From assembly GCA_016290215.1 (NCBI GenBank), contig JAEETH010000002.1, positions 62,001 through 126,000 on the forward strand: a stretch of 64,000 bases of DNA. Reading direction: 5' to 3'. Every line of letters starts with the position of its first letter. The first letter of the stretch is position 1. This document shows positions 53,218-62,987 of this stretch, one piece after another. This DNA is from Bacteroidales bacterium. Lineage in GTDB: Bacteria > Bacteroidota > Bacteroidia > Bacteroidales > F082. Made by a program: the position numbers and the translations under genes. Under the pieces are notes generated by a model, which was not told the DNA's origin, did no database searches, and worked only from the letters and a program-made list of their open reading frames with translations.

Positions 53218-56200
53218 TTATTTCACGACAACCTTTTCAAGGCGGACCTGCGTGCCTGTGGTGAGGCGGAGGAAGTACACGCCTTGAGTCATGTTGTTGA
53301 CATTGATTTGTTCAGTGCCTTGGGCTTTGCCGCTGGCCACCACTTGACCCATGCCGTTGTACATCACATAGCTGTACTGGGCGTTGCCGCCGTTGATGTA
53401 AAGCATGTTGTTGACGGGGTTGGGGTAGATGGAGAATTCGGCTTCGTTTTCGTCGACGCTCATTTCAGCCTTCACGTCGATGCATTCAGGCAGTGAGCTG
53501 CCGCGTTCGTAGTTGGCAACGACGCAGTAGGTGAAGTGGATCTCGGAGTACACGTTGTCGGTGTAGGTAGGCTCTTCGGTCTGGCCGATTTCGATGCCGT
53601 TACGGAAGACGGTGTAGTTGAGAGCGCCTTCAGGAGCATCCCAAGTCAGGATGACGAGGCCGATCTCGAGTTCGGCGTCGAGGTTCTCAACAGGAGCGTA
53701 GGTGTCGAAGTGCGAACCACCAGCGCAGTCGCAGTCGAACTCGTAGTTCACGCCAGCGCCGCCCGAATAGATCTGAGTGCCGTCTTCGTACTTCACTGTG
53801 AAGGAGCATTCGTAGGAATAGCTACCGTTGATCCAGCTCAGGGTGACATGCACGCCACGGCCGATTTCTAAGGTGTAGGTTGCTGAGGCACCGCTTGAGA
53901 TGGTCATGTTCTGCGTGGGAGTGCCATCGCTGAAGGAGACCACCAGTTGGTTGCCATTCCAGCCGTCGCCATAGCTGTCGACGAGGTCGAAGATGACATT
54001 GCAGGTGTTCTTCAAAACGAGGCTGCCTTCAGCCGTCAGGCCGCCTTCAGCTTGCATGTTGAAGGTGACGGGGATCTGCTCAGTCTCGGGGCAGCTTTCG
54101 TCGATGGTCAGATGGAAGATGCAGGTAGCGGTGCCATCGGGGTCGATGGTGCCGAACTCAACGCTCTCGTTGAGGAGGGTGACGTATTCGCTCTCGCAGC
54201 TGATGGTGGCGAAGGCGTTGGTAGCCATATAGTGACCGATGTTCTGGAACTTGGCGACGATGGTCAGGTCTTCGCCGGGCACATAGCTGCCAGCCCAGTC
54301 TGCGCCACCGAAGTCGAGGATGGCTTGACCAGCGGTGATGAACAGCTTACCGATCCAGGTATTGGTGCCACACTCCATGGTGATGTCGACTTGGAAGCGG
54401 GTGCCGTCTTCAACGCCTTCAGCGACGATGAAGCTGAAAGCATCCTGCAGGGTGTTGACTTCTTGAGCTTCCATCACGCCCAAAGTGGCGGTGTTGTTGG
54501 TGATGCTCAGGCGGTCGTCGGCGCAGCTGAGGGTGACGTTGGTGACGTCGCCGGTCGGGTCGACACCCACATTCTTGAAGCTGATGGAGAGGCTCGTCTC
54601 CACATTGACAGGGGCGAAGTTGGGTGAGTAGCCGTCGATGGTGAGGTAGGCACCTTCGGCAGGCAGGATCTCAACGGGGAGGACCTCAGTCACCTTGTTA
54701 TAGCCCATCACAGTCAAGGTGGCGGTGCCAACGTTCGACAGAGGTGAGAAGCTCATGTTGGCGACACCGTCGTGGATGTCGGCAGTAGCGATGATCTCGC
54801 CGTCCATCATCAAGGTGGCGATGCCATAGGCGGTGTTCTCGGCATTGATTTCAAGTTCGCTCATGCCGAGCATCAAGGCGGAGGGACTCATGCTGAGGTT
54901 CATACTGACAGGGTTGTCGGTACGGACCATCAGGCTCGGGTCACCGAAGAGGATCCAGGTGTTGTGGGTGTTGCCTTGGTCGCTGGGGTGCATGTCAAGC
55001 ATGTACATGCTGCCGTTGAGGGAGGCACCACCAAAGGTGTGGTTGAACTGGTCGTTGTGTTTCCATTCCGTGAGGATGTCAACCATCTCGTCTTGACCCG
55101 TCATTGGAGGCACCCAAGGTTGTGAAATCCAGCTGAACATACCGCCGACGGCGCCAGTGGGACGACCCGTGGTATTGTTGGTGGCTCTCAGCCAGGCCTC
55201 GCCGAAGCAGGTGCCGTCGAATTGACCGTTGTTGCAGGCCACCGACCAGATGTAAGGCCATTTGTCGTCGTTGACCAGAGCGTTCACGTTGCTGTTGCTG
55301 TAGTTGGCCACAGCCCAGCTCGTCTGCGAACCGTGGTTGCAGTAGTTGCAGATGCTCTTACCAGCATTGAAGTCGGCGCTGATAGCGGTGGCGTTGGTGC
55401 CGCCGCCCACACCGCTATACTGTTGGGTAACGTTTTCATAGGTGTAGTGCATGAGGGTGTCGCGGATGTAGTTGATGTGCACATAGTCGGCTTCGCCGCC
55501 ATTGTGGCCTTGACCAGCACCTTCATTGGCGCCGATGCCGATGCCTTGGTTGAGCCAGGTGAGGCCTTCCGGCATGTCGCGCTCATAGTACAACACCTTC
55601 TCGACATGGGTCTCTACGTCGGCGATGCTCTGCACTGAGAAACGGCCCGTGAGGAGTTCGAGGTAGTAGTCGTTGCCTTCCAGTTGGCCGAACCAGTTGT
55701 CGGAGCGGCCACCACTCATGGAGTGGGGGGTGAGGTCGCTATAGTCGCCTACCAAGAGGACGTAAACGAGGTTGCGCTCAGGGTTGGTGTAGATGTCGTT
55801 GATGTAACTCTTGATGGTGTTGTCGTTGTTGCCACCCACTTCGGAGAGGCTCACGATGGTGGTGGGACGGCCCGATTGGTTCTTCCAGTCAACGAAAGGC
55901 TGCATGGCTTCCATGTATTGGTCGGGGCAGACGACGAGCATCTCGCCGCGGTCGGTGACGAAGGTGTAGTCTTTAGCGTTGTCTTTGAAGTTGATGAAAC
56001 GGTGGTTGTAGGCTTCCATCATTTCGGGAGCGACCTTTTCGGCGGCCTTGCGGCTCACTTTTTGGTTCACGCCGTTGTCGCTCACCTTCTTCATCTCGAT
56101 GGTCATGTTCGTGTAAACACGAAGGGTCTTGGTCATCGGGTTGTAGGCGAAGGGGCTGACCATGATGTCCTGACCACGGAAGTCACGGAAGATGTATGGC

Positions 56201-56667
56201 GTCTCCAGATAGGCCTGCGAGGCAGGATAGAAGGCGTCTTTCTGATACATGGGTCCATAGATGTAAGCTACAGTCTCAGGGTCGATCTGACGGCTGAAGT
56301 TACCCTTGGAGGGGGCCACTTCGACGTTTTGGAAATCCTTGAAAGTGCAGCTGGTGACGTTAACTTCCATCTCAGCGGCATCACCAATGATGGCGGGGAT
56401 GGGGAAGTGTGGGAGGTCAGGAGCACCGGCTTCGAGCATGGAGGCCATCTTAGGGACCGAGATGACCTGCTGAATGCCGTTGGGTGTGCTCACTTTCGTC
56501 ATGTTGAAACCGCTCAGCGAGAAGTCGACGACGACTTTGGATTCGCTGCTCGAAACCAACTTGACTTGCGGGGCGGCAGGTGTGTTGCCATCGATGCCAA
56601 CCCACTTCTGGGCCATAGTCATGAGTGACATAGCCACAAGAGCAAGTGTAAATACGACTTTTTTCAT
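53218..56667 (-). CDS. Gingipain-like C25 peptidase with DGWNG domain, Fn3 and T9SS signal
   Basis: An 1149-residue secreted peptidase. Signal peptide (1-20, ending MTMAQ); C25 propeptide (about 20-220); peptidase domain (about 225-600) with His445 in YCNHGSQTSW and Cys478 in VACNNGQFDG, the form nearest to gingipain RgpB (ACVNGDF). CARDB/Ig-like segments (about 610-880) are followed by a domain with DSYGDGWNG (about 893-985), an Fn3-like module (about 990-1070) and a type A sorting domain (IYPNPVNNMLYING). The DNA coding for the DGWNG domain is almost identical to that in the gene at 57693, far more so than the flanks. It is a single-gene unit with a -7 box at 56722-56729. Confidence 0.9.
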   Translation of the reverse strand: MKKVVFTLALVAMSLMTMAQKWVGIDGNTPAAPQVKLVSSSESKVVVDFSLSGFNMTKVSTPNGIQQVISVPKMASMLEAGAPDLPHFPIPAIIGDAAEMEVNVTSCTFKDFQNVEVAPSKGNFSRQIDPETVAYIYGPMYQKDAFYPASQAYLETPYIFRDFRGQDIMVSPFAYNPMTKTLRVYTNMTIEMKKVSDNGVNQKVSRKAAEKVAPEMMEAYNHRFINFKDNAKDYTFVTDRGEMLVVCPDQYMEAMQPFVDWKNQSGRPTTIVSLSEVGGNNDNTIKSYINDIYTNPERNLVYVLLVGDYSDLTPHSMSGGRSDNWFGQLEGNDYYLELLTGRFSVQSIADVETHVEKVLYYERDMPEGLTWLNQGIGIGANEGAGQGHNGGEADYVHINYIRDTLMHYTYENVTQQYSGVGGGTNATAISADFNAGKSICNYCNHGSQTSWAVANYSNSNVNALVNDDKWPYIWSVACNNGQFDGTCFGEAWLRATNNTTGRPTGAVGGMFSWISQPWVPPMTGQDEMVDILTEWKHNDQFNHTFGGASLNGSMYMLDMHPSDQGNTHNTWILFGDPSLMVRTDNPVSMNLSMSPSALMLGMSELEINAENTAYGIATLMMDGEIIATADIHDGVANMSFSPLSNVGTATLTVMGYNKVTEVLPVEILPAEGAYLTIDGYSPNFAPVNVETSLSISFKNVGVDPTGDVTNVTLSCADDRLSITNNTATLGVMEAQEVNTLQDAFSFIVAEGVEDGTRFQVDITMECGTNTWIGKLFITAGQAILDFGGADWAGSYVPGEDLTIVAKFQNIGHYMATNAFATISCESEYVTLLNESVEFGTIDPDGTATCIFHLTIDESCPETEQIPVTFNMQAEGGLTAEGSLVLKNTCNVIFDLVDSYGDGWNGNQLVVSFSDGTPTQNMTISSGASATYTLEIGRGVHVTLSWINGSYSYECSFTVKYEDGTQIYSGGAGVNYEFDCDCAGGSHFDTYAPVENLDAELEIGLVILTWDAPEGALNYTVFRNGIEIGQTEEPTYTDNVYSEIHFTYCVVANYERGSSLPECIDVKAEMSVDENEAEFSIYPNPVNNMLYINGGNAQYSYVMYNGMGQVVASGKAQGTEQINVNNMTQGVYFLRLTTGTQVRLEKVVVK

Positions 56668-56721
56668 GTTGATTAGTGAGTTTGATTATTTGGTAATTAG
56701 TTGTTGACTTAAAATAGGAGG

Positions 56722-56729
56722 CAAAAGTA
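56722..56729 (-). promoter_or_regulatory. -7 box (TACTTTTG on minus strand) of the C25 peptidase gene
   Basis: CAAAAGTA on the plus strand reads TACTTTTG, followed by C, on the minus strand, 55 bases before the start codon at 56667. Confidence 0.55.
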
Positions 56730-56815
56730 CAATTTTTTCTCTTATTTGGAATAGCGTATGAAAATTAATTCTTCCCCGAATCAGCAGATTAACGACCTAT
56801 AATCCAAGATTTGTG

Positions 56816-56823
56816 TACTTTTG
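56816..56823 (+). promoter_or_regulatory. -7 box TACTTTTG of the TerB/DnaJ gene
   Basis: TACTTTTG followed by C, 27 bases before the start codon at 56850. It is the same box sequence as the divergent one at 56722-56729. Confidence 0.55.
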
Positions 56824-56849
56824 CGCCTCAAAACTAATACTAGACTACG

Positions 56850-57584
56850 ATGGGCTTCTTTTTGAGATTGATTTTGGCTGGTTTAGGATGGTCGTTTGGT
56901 GGCCCTTTGGGTGCCATCATCGGCTATGCCATTGGAGGGCTGTTCTCCAGCAACAGACCGCGCATCATACGATCGGAGGTGGAGGACACCTTCGGCAACA
57001 CGGAAGAGAAACGTGACTTCAATGTGACCTTGTTGGTGCTTTCGGCTGCGGTGATGAAAGCCGACGGCAACGTGAAACGTTCCGAACTCGACTACGTGAA
57101 GCGTTTCTTCCTGCAGAACTTCGGTCAGGAGCGTGCCGAGAACTACATCAAGATGCTGCGCGAGATTTTGGAGAAAGAGTACAATCTTTACGACGTCAGC
57201 CAACAGGTGGGTCGTTATATGGATTATTCCTCACGTCTGCAGCTGTTGCATTATCTGTTTGGCATCGCCAATGCCGACGGCGCGATTTCGCAAGAGGAAC
57301 TGGGTGTCATCAACACCATCTCTGACTATATGGGCATCACCAATAGCGATTTCCAGTCGGTGAAGGCCATGTTCATCAAGGAGACCAACAGCGCTTACAA
57401 GATCCTCGGTGTTGATCCTTCGGCCTCCGACGAGGAAGTGAAGCGGGCCTACCGCGAGATGGCCAAGAAAAACCATCCCGACTTGGTTAGTAACCTCGGC
57501 GACGAGGTGCGGCAGGCAGCCGAGAAGAAGTTCCAAGAAATCAACGCAGCTTACGAGACCATCAAGAAACAACGCGGAATGTGA
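56850..57584 (+). CDS. TerB-like/DnaJ-domain membrane co-chaperone (DjlA-like)
   Basis: A 244-residue protein. Residues 1-35 are a Gly-rich hydrophobic segment ([20 protein letters not shown]) likely to sit in the inner membrane. A TerB-like helical domain (about 50-165) contains [21 protein letters not shown] and [15 protein letters not shown]. The C-terminal J domain (about 180-244) has the essential HPD at 209-211 in [10 protein letters not shown] and [20 protein letters not shown] before it. The order membrane segment, TerB, J domain is that of DjlA, a DnaK partner. It is a single-gene unit between the two C25 peptidase genes and reads the other way, so no functional link is implied. Confidence 0.9.
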   Translation: MGFFLRLILAGLGWSFGGPLGAIIGYAIGGLFSSNRPRIIRSEVEDTFGNTEEKRDFNVTLLVLSAAVMKADGNVKRSELDYVKRFFLQNFGQERAENYIKMLREILEKEYNLYDVSQQVGRYMDYSSRLQLLHYLFGIANADGAISQEELGVINTISDYMGITNSDFQSVKAMFIKETNSAYKILGVDPSASDEEVKRAYREMAKKNHPDLVSNLGDEVRQAAEKKFQEINAAYETIKKQRGM

Positions 57585-57637
57585 GTTATTTTCACGCAGA
57601 ATCCGCTGAATACGCAGAAACTAAACCCTGCATGGTA

Positions 57638-57672
57638 CAAAAAAAGGTCGCCCACACGGACGACCTTTCTTC
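57638..57672. terminator. Bidirectional Rho-independent terminator
   Basis: AAAGGTCG (57643-57650) and CGACCTTT (57661-57668) form an 8-bp stem, with an A run on one side and T-rich sequence on the other, between the convergent DnaJ-like and C25 peptidase genes. Confidence 0.75.
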
Positions 57673-57692
57673 ATGCATTTCTGCGAGTGTGG

Positions 57693-60600
57693 TTATTCTA
57701 CGACGACCTTCTCGATGCGCACTTGCGTACCGGTGGTGAGGCGGAGGAAGTAGACACCCTTGGTCATTTCGCTGACATTGATCTGTTCGGTGCCTTGGGC
57801 TTTACCGTTGGCCACCATCTGACCCATGCCGTTGAACATGGCATAGCTGTACTCGGCAGCGCCACCATTGATGGTAAGCGTGCTGTTGACAGGGTTAGGA
57901 TAGATGGAGAACTCAACCTCGTTTTCGCTGATGGCATCGAAGAACTCAACGATGACGCATTCAGGCACGGAGACACCGTCGGTGTACTCGGCCACCACGC
58001 AATAGGTGTAGACACCGTCTTTGCTGACCAGGACGTCAGTGTAGGTGGTCTCTGCCGTCTGACCGATTTCGATACCGTTGCGGCTGATGATGTAGTTGAT
58101 GGCACCTTCAGGAGCGTTCCAGGTCAATGTGACGCTGGTGTTGGTGGTTTCAGCTTGCAGGTTCTCGACGGGGTTGTAGACACCTATAGGAGTACCGCCA
58201 GCGCAATCGCAGTCGAACTCATAGTTCACGCCAGCGCCGCCCGAATAGATCTGAGTGCCGTCTTCGTACTTCACTGTGAAGGAGCATTCGTAGGAATAGC
58301 TACCGTTGATCCAGCTCAGGGTGACATGCACGCCACGGCCGATTTCTAAGATGTAGGTTGCAGAGGAACCGCTTGAAATGGTCATGTTCTGCGTGGGAGT
58401 GCCATCGCTGAAGGAGACCACCAGTTCGTTGCCGTTCCAACCGTCGCCATAGCTGTCGACAAGGTCGAAGATGACATTGCAAGCATTCTTGATGACGCCA
58501 GAGCCTTCAGCGACGAGGCCGCCATCAGCATTCAAGGTGAAGGTGAGAGGAAGTTGCTCAGTCGTGGGGCAGCTGGCATCAACAGTGATGTTGAACGCGC
58601 AAGTGGCGATACCAGTCGGGTCGATAGTACCCACTTCGACGGTCTCGTTTTCGATGGTGACATACTCACTTGTTGAGGCGATGCTGGCAATGGCATTGGT
58701 GGCCATGTAGTGACCGACGTTCTTGAACGATGCGGTGACGGTGAGCGTTTCGCCAGGGACGAATCCGCCAGCATTAGCCATGCCTTCGAATTGCAGCACA
58801 GCTTCACCAGCGGTGATGATGACTTTGCCTTCCCAAGTCTCGCTACCACAGACGGCGGCAACTTGGATGGTGTATCTTGTGCCGTCGGCGACGCCTTCAG
58901 CAATGCTATAGCTGAAGCCATTGATTTGAGTGGTGGCATCTGGATCCAGGCTGCCGAAAGAGCCGACTCCATTAAGGATAGTCAAGGTGTTGTCTGCGCA
59001 AGTCAGGGTCACATTGGTGGTGCCGTTGGTAGGTTCGGTACCCACATTCTTAAAGGTGATGTTCAACGGAGTCTCGTCGCCAACGTGGGCGTTGGCGGGA
59101 GTGAAGCTGTCGACCGTAACGTATGGGCCATCCATAGCAGCAGCAGGGATGACGCTGGTGTAAGGAATATATTGCGGATGGGTCACGCAGATGGTGACAT
59201 CGCCGCCGCTGGTGATGGGCGTGATAGCGATGTCGGCAGTGCCGCTCTCACCAACCATACCTGCGCCATAGAGGACGCCGTCCTTGGAGATACCCACATA
59301 CGAACCGGGGTTCGCGTTGACGGTGAAGAAGTCCATGCCGATGGGCAAGGTGGGCAGGTGGCTGATGGTGTTTTCGGTAGGCTGAACGCGGAAAGGCAGG
59401 ATGGAACCATCACCCAGGGTGTGGTAGGCTTGCCAGTCGTAAAGTGTGCTGCAGTGGAGCGTGTAGCCGAGGGCTTGGGCAGCATTGCTGGCCAAGTTAC
59501 CGATAAACATCATGGAGGTGACGGTGTTGTAGGCGCCGTCGGTCCACATGGCATCATAGAAGCCCATGGTGGTCTCTTCGTAGGAAGGCATGGTGCCGTC
59601 GGCACGGTTCGTGGCGCCAACGCCGAAGTAGTAGTCGTTCAACCAGTAGGTGGAGGGGCAGGAACCGATGTAGGCATAGGCGGCCTTGTTCTCGGCGCGC
59701 ACCATGGCCTCGCCGAAGCAGGTGCCACTGATACCCCAGTCGGCAGCCTCGCAGCAGTTACCCATGGCGAGGAAGTACTTGTGCTCGTTGGTCAGGTTGT
59801 TGACATCGCTCACAGTGAATTGAGGACCAGCCCAGCTGGTGTTGGAGCCGTGGGCGGTGTAGTTGGCGAAGCCGACGCCTTCGTTCAGCCAGGTATAGCA
59901 GCCTGTGTAGACGCCATGGCTGAATTCGTGGACTTGGTCGAAGCCGTGTTCTTCATTGAAGTAATAGTTGGTGGCGTACCAAATGGTGGGACGACCCACG
60001 GTGACACCCCAGCCGCTGTCTTCACCAGCGATGAGGAGCACGTTGTTCAGATAAGTCGGGTCGGGCATGGTGTATTGCTCATATTCGAGGGCTTTGTTGA
60101 TCATGGCCTCCATCTGAGCAACGGTCTCAGCGGGGAAACGGCTGTGGTACATATCGGGGAACTCGTCGCCGTCGACACTTGAATACTGGAGGTCGGTGAC
60201 GCAGTGGGTCTCGCTACCCGTGGCACTGGCGGCCACTTGGTTCTTGTCGCCCATGATCATCAGGAAGGTGGGCGGCTCTTTGTCGTACTCCTCTTGGATG
60301 AAGGTACGGATGGCAGCCGCGCTGGTGCCGATTTCATCGGTGTAGTTGATGTTCAGGTAGAAGCCCTTCGTGGTCTTCCAAGTATACCAAGGCTGCAGGC
60401 ATTCCTCGAACATACGGTCGGCGATGATCAGCATGTGGACGGGGTTCTGCCAGAGGTCGGGGTGCTCGTCATACACGTCGTCGCGCCAGTTGAACATCTG
60501 ACCGTAGACATTGGCGAAGTAAGGGCTGAAGGTACGGGCGAACTCATTGTAGGCAGCCGACTTGTCGTATTGGCTATAGCGCACTTCGACTTCGATGTCG

Positions 60601-61181
60601 TTGTAGACGCGGATGCTGTTGGTGGCTGCGTCATACTGCACGGGGTTGACCGTCAGGGCGCCGATTTGGATGCCACGCATCGTGCCTTTGATCTTCACCT
60701 CAGCGATGGGACGCTCGATGAAGCCTTTGGCATTGTAAGCCTTCTCGTTGTAGGCGAAAGGAAGGTCGCCGGGTTTTTGGTCCTTGCGGAGCGGCATCTG
60801 CTGAGGATAGATCGTCTTGATGCCAAAGTCGGAGAGGGAGTACACCTTGGTGGTGTAGTTCTTCACCTCAACGGAGATATTGCTGACGCCGTAAGGGATG
60901 GCAATCAGTTTGTTGACGGCAGGCAGGGTGGGGTCACCCAGGTTGCCCGAAGGATAGGTGTTTTCCATGGTAATGTAGGAGAAAGCACCTTTTTCAGTGG
61001 AGACTTCAGTAGCGTCGATGCTGCTGAAGGAGAAGGAGGCTGTGAAGCCTTCGTCAGTCACGCTGGCACAACGCTGTGCCGACTTGGCAGCGCCGAGTTC
61101 GATGTGCTGGGCCATCACTTGGGTGCCAAACAGCAGACCCATCATCAGGAATGCTGCGCTGAGTAAACGGAATTTCTTCAT
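57693..61181 (-). CDS. Gingipain-like C25 peptidase with DGWNG domain and T9SS signal, variant active site
   Basis: An 1162-residue secreted peptidase, same plan as the gene at 53218. Signal peptide (1-25, ending QVMAQ), propeptide, peptidase domain with His444 in NYTAHGSNTSW. The expected catalytic Cys is the first of a pair, Cys476-Cys477 in GNCCEAADWG, in place of the usual CxxGxFD, so the active-site loop is altered. CARDB/Ig-like segments, the DGWNG domain (about 900-995), an Fn3-like module (about 1000-1080) and the sorting domain (IYPNPVNSTLTING) follow. Overall similarity to the paralogue is moderate except for the near-identical DGWNG DNA block. A -7 box is at 61251-61258. Confidence 0.88.
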   Translation of the reverse strand: MKKFRLLSAAFLMMGLLFGTQVMAQHIELGAAKSAQRCASVTDEGFTASFSFSSIDATEVSTEKGAFSYITMENTYPSGNLGDPTLPAVNKLIAIPYGVSNISVEVKNYTTKVYSLSDFGIKTIYPQQMPLRKDQKPGDLPFAYNEKAYNAKGFIERPIAEVKIKGTMRGIQIGALTVNPVQYDAATNSIRVYNDIEVEVRYSQYDKSAAYNEFARTFSPYFANVYGQMFNWRDDVYDEHPDLWQNPVHMLIIADRMFEECLQPWYTWKTTKGFYLNINYTDEIGTSAAAIRTFIQEEYDKEPPTFLMIMGDKNQVAASATGSETHCVTDLQYSSVDGDEFPDMYHSRFPAETVAQMEAMINKALEYEQYTMPDPTYLNNVLLIAGEDSGWGVTVGRPTIWYATNYYFNEEHGFDQVHEFSHGVYTGCYTWLNEGVGFANYTAHGSNTSWAGPQFTVSDVNNLTNEHKYFLAMGNCCEAADWGISGTCFGEAMVRAENKAAYAYIGSCPSTYWLNDYYFGVGATNRADGTMPSYEETTMGFYDAMWTDGAYNTVTSMMFIGNLASNAAQALGYTLHCSTLYDWQAYHTLGDGSILPFRVQPTENTISHLPTLPIGMDFFTVNANPGSYVGISKDGVLYGAGMVGESGTADIAITPITSGGDVTICVTHPQYIPYTSVIPAAAMDGPYVTVDSFTPANAHVGDETPLNITFKNVGTEPTNGTTNVTLTCADNTLTILNGVGSFGSLDPDATTQINGFSYSIAEGVADGTRYTIQVAAVCGSETWEGKVIITAGEAVLQFEGMANAGGFVPGETLTVTASFKNVGHYMATNAIASIASTSEYVTIENETVEVGTIDPTGIATCAFNITVDASCPTTEQLPLTFTLNADGGLVAEGSGVIKNACNVIFDLVDSYGDGWNGNELVVSFSDGTPTQNMTISSGSSATYILEIGRGVHVTLSWINGSYSYECSFTVKYEDGTQIYSGGAGVNYEFDCDCAGGTPIGVYNPVENLQAETTNTSVTLTWNAPEGAINYIISRNGIEIGQTAETTYTDVLVSKDGVYTYCVVAEYTDGVSVPECVIVEFFDAISENEVEFSIYPNPVNSTLTINGGAAEYSYAMFNGMGQMVANGKAQGTEQINVSEMTKGVYFLRLTTGTQVRIEKVVVE

Positions 61182-61250
61182 TTTTTGAATTTAATAGATT
61201 GATATTTAATTTGTTACATGATTTCTACGAAAAAGTAGGCATCTAAACGG

Positions 61251-61258
61251 CAAAAATA
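61251..61258 (-). promoter_or_regulatory. -7 box (TATTTTTG on minus strand) of the C25 peptidase gene
   Basis: CAAAAATA on the plus strand reads TATTTTTG on the minus strand, with G before it on plus (C after on minus), 70 bases before the start codon at 61181. Confidence 0.5.
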
Positions 61259-61333
61259 GGAATATTTCCGAAAACGTAGACGCGGAAAACCCAAAAAAGT
61301 TACAGATGAGATAGAAAAAAACGAGAGAGCAAC

Positions 61334-62947
61334 TTATTTGCCTTTGAGGATACGCTTGTATTCTTTTTCATTGCCAAGCACTTCCATGGCCGTTTGGATA
61401 CCTGGATCAACGGAGGACATCACTTGGTAGTATTGCTGCGTCTCCCAAACATTACGGGCAATCAAGGCTTTCATCTGTAGGAGAAGGAACTTCTCTGAGC
61501 GTTTGAACTGTTCCTCGTTCCATGTCACCTTGGCTTCCTTGGCAGCGGCTTTCAGCCCGTCGATGAGGTCATGACCGACGACGAAGTCCTTGTTGAAGTT
61601 GTCGAAGCTGCCATATTGTGCCTTGATGGCATCACGGTGCTTGAGGCCGTAGTCGGTGGTGAAGCGGTTCAAGGCTCCTTTGCGGACGAGGTTGGTGTAG
61701 AGTTTGCTGTTATAAGCCGTGTCGACTGGGATGAAGATGTCGGGCATGATGCCGCCGCCACCGTAGACGGTGCGACCGCCATCGGTCTTATACTTCAGCG
61801 AGTCGGGGAAATGGATGCTGTCGGCATGGAAATACTCACCATGTTCGAGGCGTTTGTTCATCTCCTTGGCATAGTCCTCTGCACCATTCTCGTAGGGGCG
61901 CTGGATGCAGCGACCCGAAGGCGTGTGGTAACGCGAGGTGGTCAGGCGCATCTGTGAGCCATCAGGGAGGTTGAAAGGTCTTTGAACCAAACCTTTGCCG
62001 AAGGAACGACGGCCGATGACCACACCACGGTCGTGGTCTTGGATGGCACCCGAGAGGATTTCACTGGCCGAGGCCGAGCCTTCGTCGATGAGGACCACCA
62101 ACTTGCCTGAGGTGTAAAGCCCGGAAGCCTTGCTCCTCCATTCTTGTCGTGGCGAGTGTGTGCCTTCGGTGAAGACAATGAGTTTATTCTCGGTGAGGAA
62201 TTGGTCCACGAGATCAATGGCGGTATTGAGGTAGCCGCCTGTGTTGCCACGCAGGTCGAAGATGAGCGACTCCATGCCTTGGGCTTGCAACTTGGTCAAG
62301 GCTTCCTTGAACTCGGCAGTGGATTCTTGAGCGAAGCGATCGAGTTTGATGTAACCGACATGGTTGCTGAGCATATAGGCCGCGTTGATGCTGTTCAGCG
62401 GAATCTTGTCGCGGGTGATCTCAAAGTCAAGGAGTTCGGGGTCATTGCCTCGCTTGACGCTGACGGTGACCTTGGTGCCTTTCTTGCCGCGCAGGTGTTT
62501 CTGCACGTATTCGTTGTCGACCTTCTTGCCAAAGCATTCCTCGCCGTCAATCTTGATGAATTGGTCGCCAGCCATAATGCCCACCTTCTCCGATGGACCG
62601 CCTGCCACGGGGCTGATGACGGTGATGGTGTCGCGGATGAGTTGGAAGGTCACACCGATGCCTTCGAAGCTGCCCACGAGGGGCTCGTTGGCTTTCTCCA
62701 CATCCTTCTTCGATATGTAGGCCGAGTGTGGGTCGAGTTCCTTCAATGCGGCTACGATGGCGTCTTCGGTCACCTTGTCCGTATTGGCGGTGTCGACGTA
62801 GAAATTCTCGATGAGATATAGAACAGTGCCCAGTTTTTGGGCATTCATCTGTGCCTTTGTCTGGGGTTTCTGGGGTTGGTTTTGGGCTGTCGCTGCCATT
62901 GCATAAAGGCAGACAATAGCCAAGAAAAACAATTTCAGTGATTTCAT
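61334..62947 (-). CDS. S41 C-terminal processing peptidase (CtpA/Prc type)
   Basis: A 537-residue periplasmic serine protease. Signal peptide (1-21, ending ATAQ); N-terminal helical segment; PDZ domain (about 95-180, GSFEGIGVTFQLI and GIMAGDQFIKIDG); catalytic domain with the Ser/Lys dyad, Ser293 in GSASASE and Lys318 in FGKGLVQ. The 25-residue spacing equals that of CtpB (Ser309/Lys334). The conserved IFDLRGNTGG segment is present. Such proteases trim or degrade envelope proteins from their C-termini, and the neighbouring secreted proteins carry cleavable C-terminal domains, but no direct link can be shown. It starts 40 bases after the Sel1 gene, with its own -7 box. Confidence 0.92.
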   Translation of the reverse strand: MKSLKLFFLAIVCLYAMAATAQNQPQKPQTKAQMNAQKLGTVLYLIENFYVDTANTDKVTEDAIVAALKELDPHSAYISKKDVEKANEPLVGSFEGIGVTFQLIRDTITVISPVAGGPSEKVGIMAGDQFIKIDGEECFGKKVDNEYVQKHLRGKKGTKVTVSVKRGNDPELLDFEITRDKIPLNSINAAYMLSNHVGYIKLDRFAQESTAEFKEALTKLQAQGMESLIFDLRGNTGGYLNTAIDLVDQFLTENKLIVFTEGTHSPRQEWRSKASGLYTSGKLVVLIDEGSASASEILSGAIQDHDRGVVIGRRSFGKGLVQRPFNLPDGSQMRLTTSRYHTPSGRCIQRPYENGAEDYAKEMNKRLEHGEYFHADSIHFPDSLKYKTDGGRTVYGGGGIMPDIFIPVDTAYNSKLYTNLVRKGALNRFTTDYGLKHRDAIKAQYGSFDNFNKDFVVGHDLIDGLKAAAKEAKVTWNEEQFKRSEKFLLLQMKALIARNVWETQQYYQVMSSVDPGIQTAMEVLGNEKEYKRILKGK

Positions 62948-62973
62948 TGGGATAGAATAAGATTTTAGGGGCG

Positions 62974-62981
62974 CAAAGATA
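62974..62981 (-). promoter_or_regulatory. -7 box (TATCTTTG on minus strand) of the S41 peptidase gene
   Basis: CAAAGATA on the plus strand reads TATCTTTG, followed by C, on the minus strand, 26 bases before the start codon at 62947 and just after the Sel1 gene's stop codon. Confidence 0.55.
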
Positions 62982-62987
62982 ATGTTT

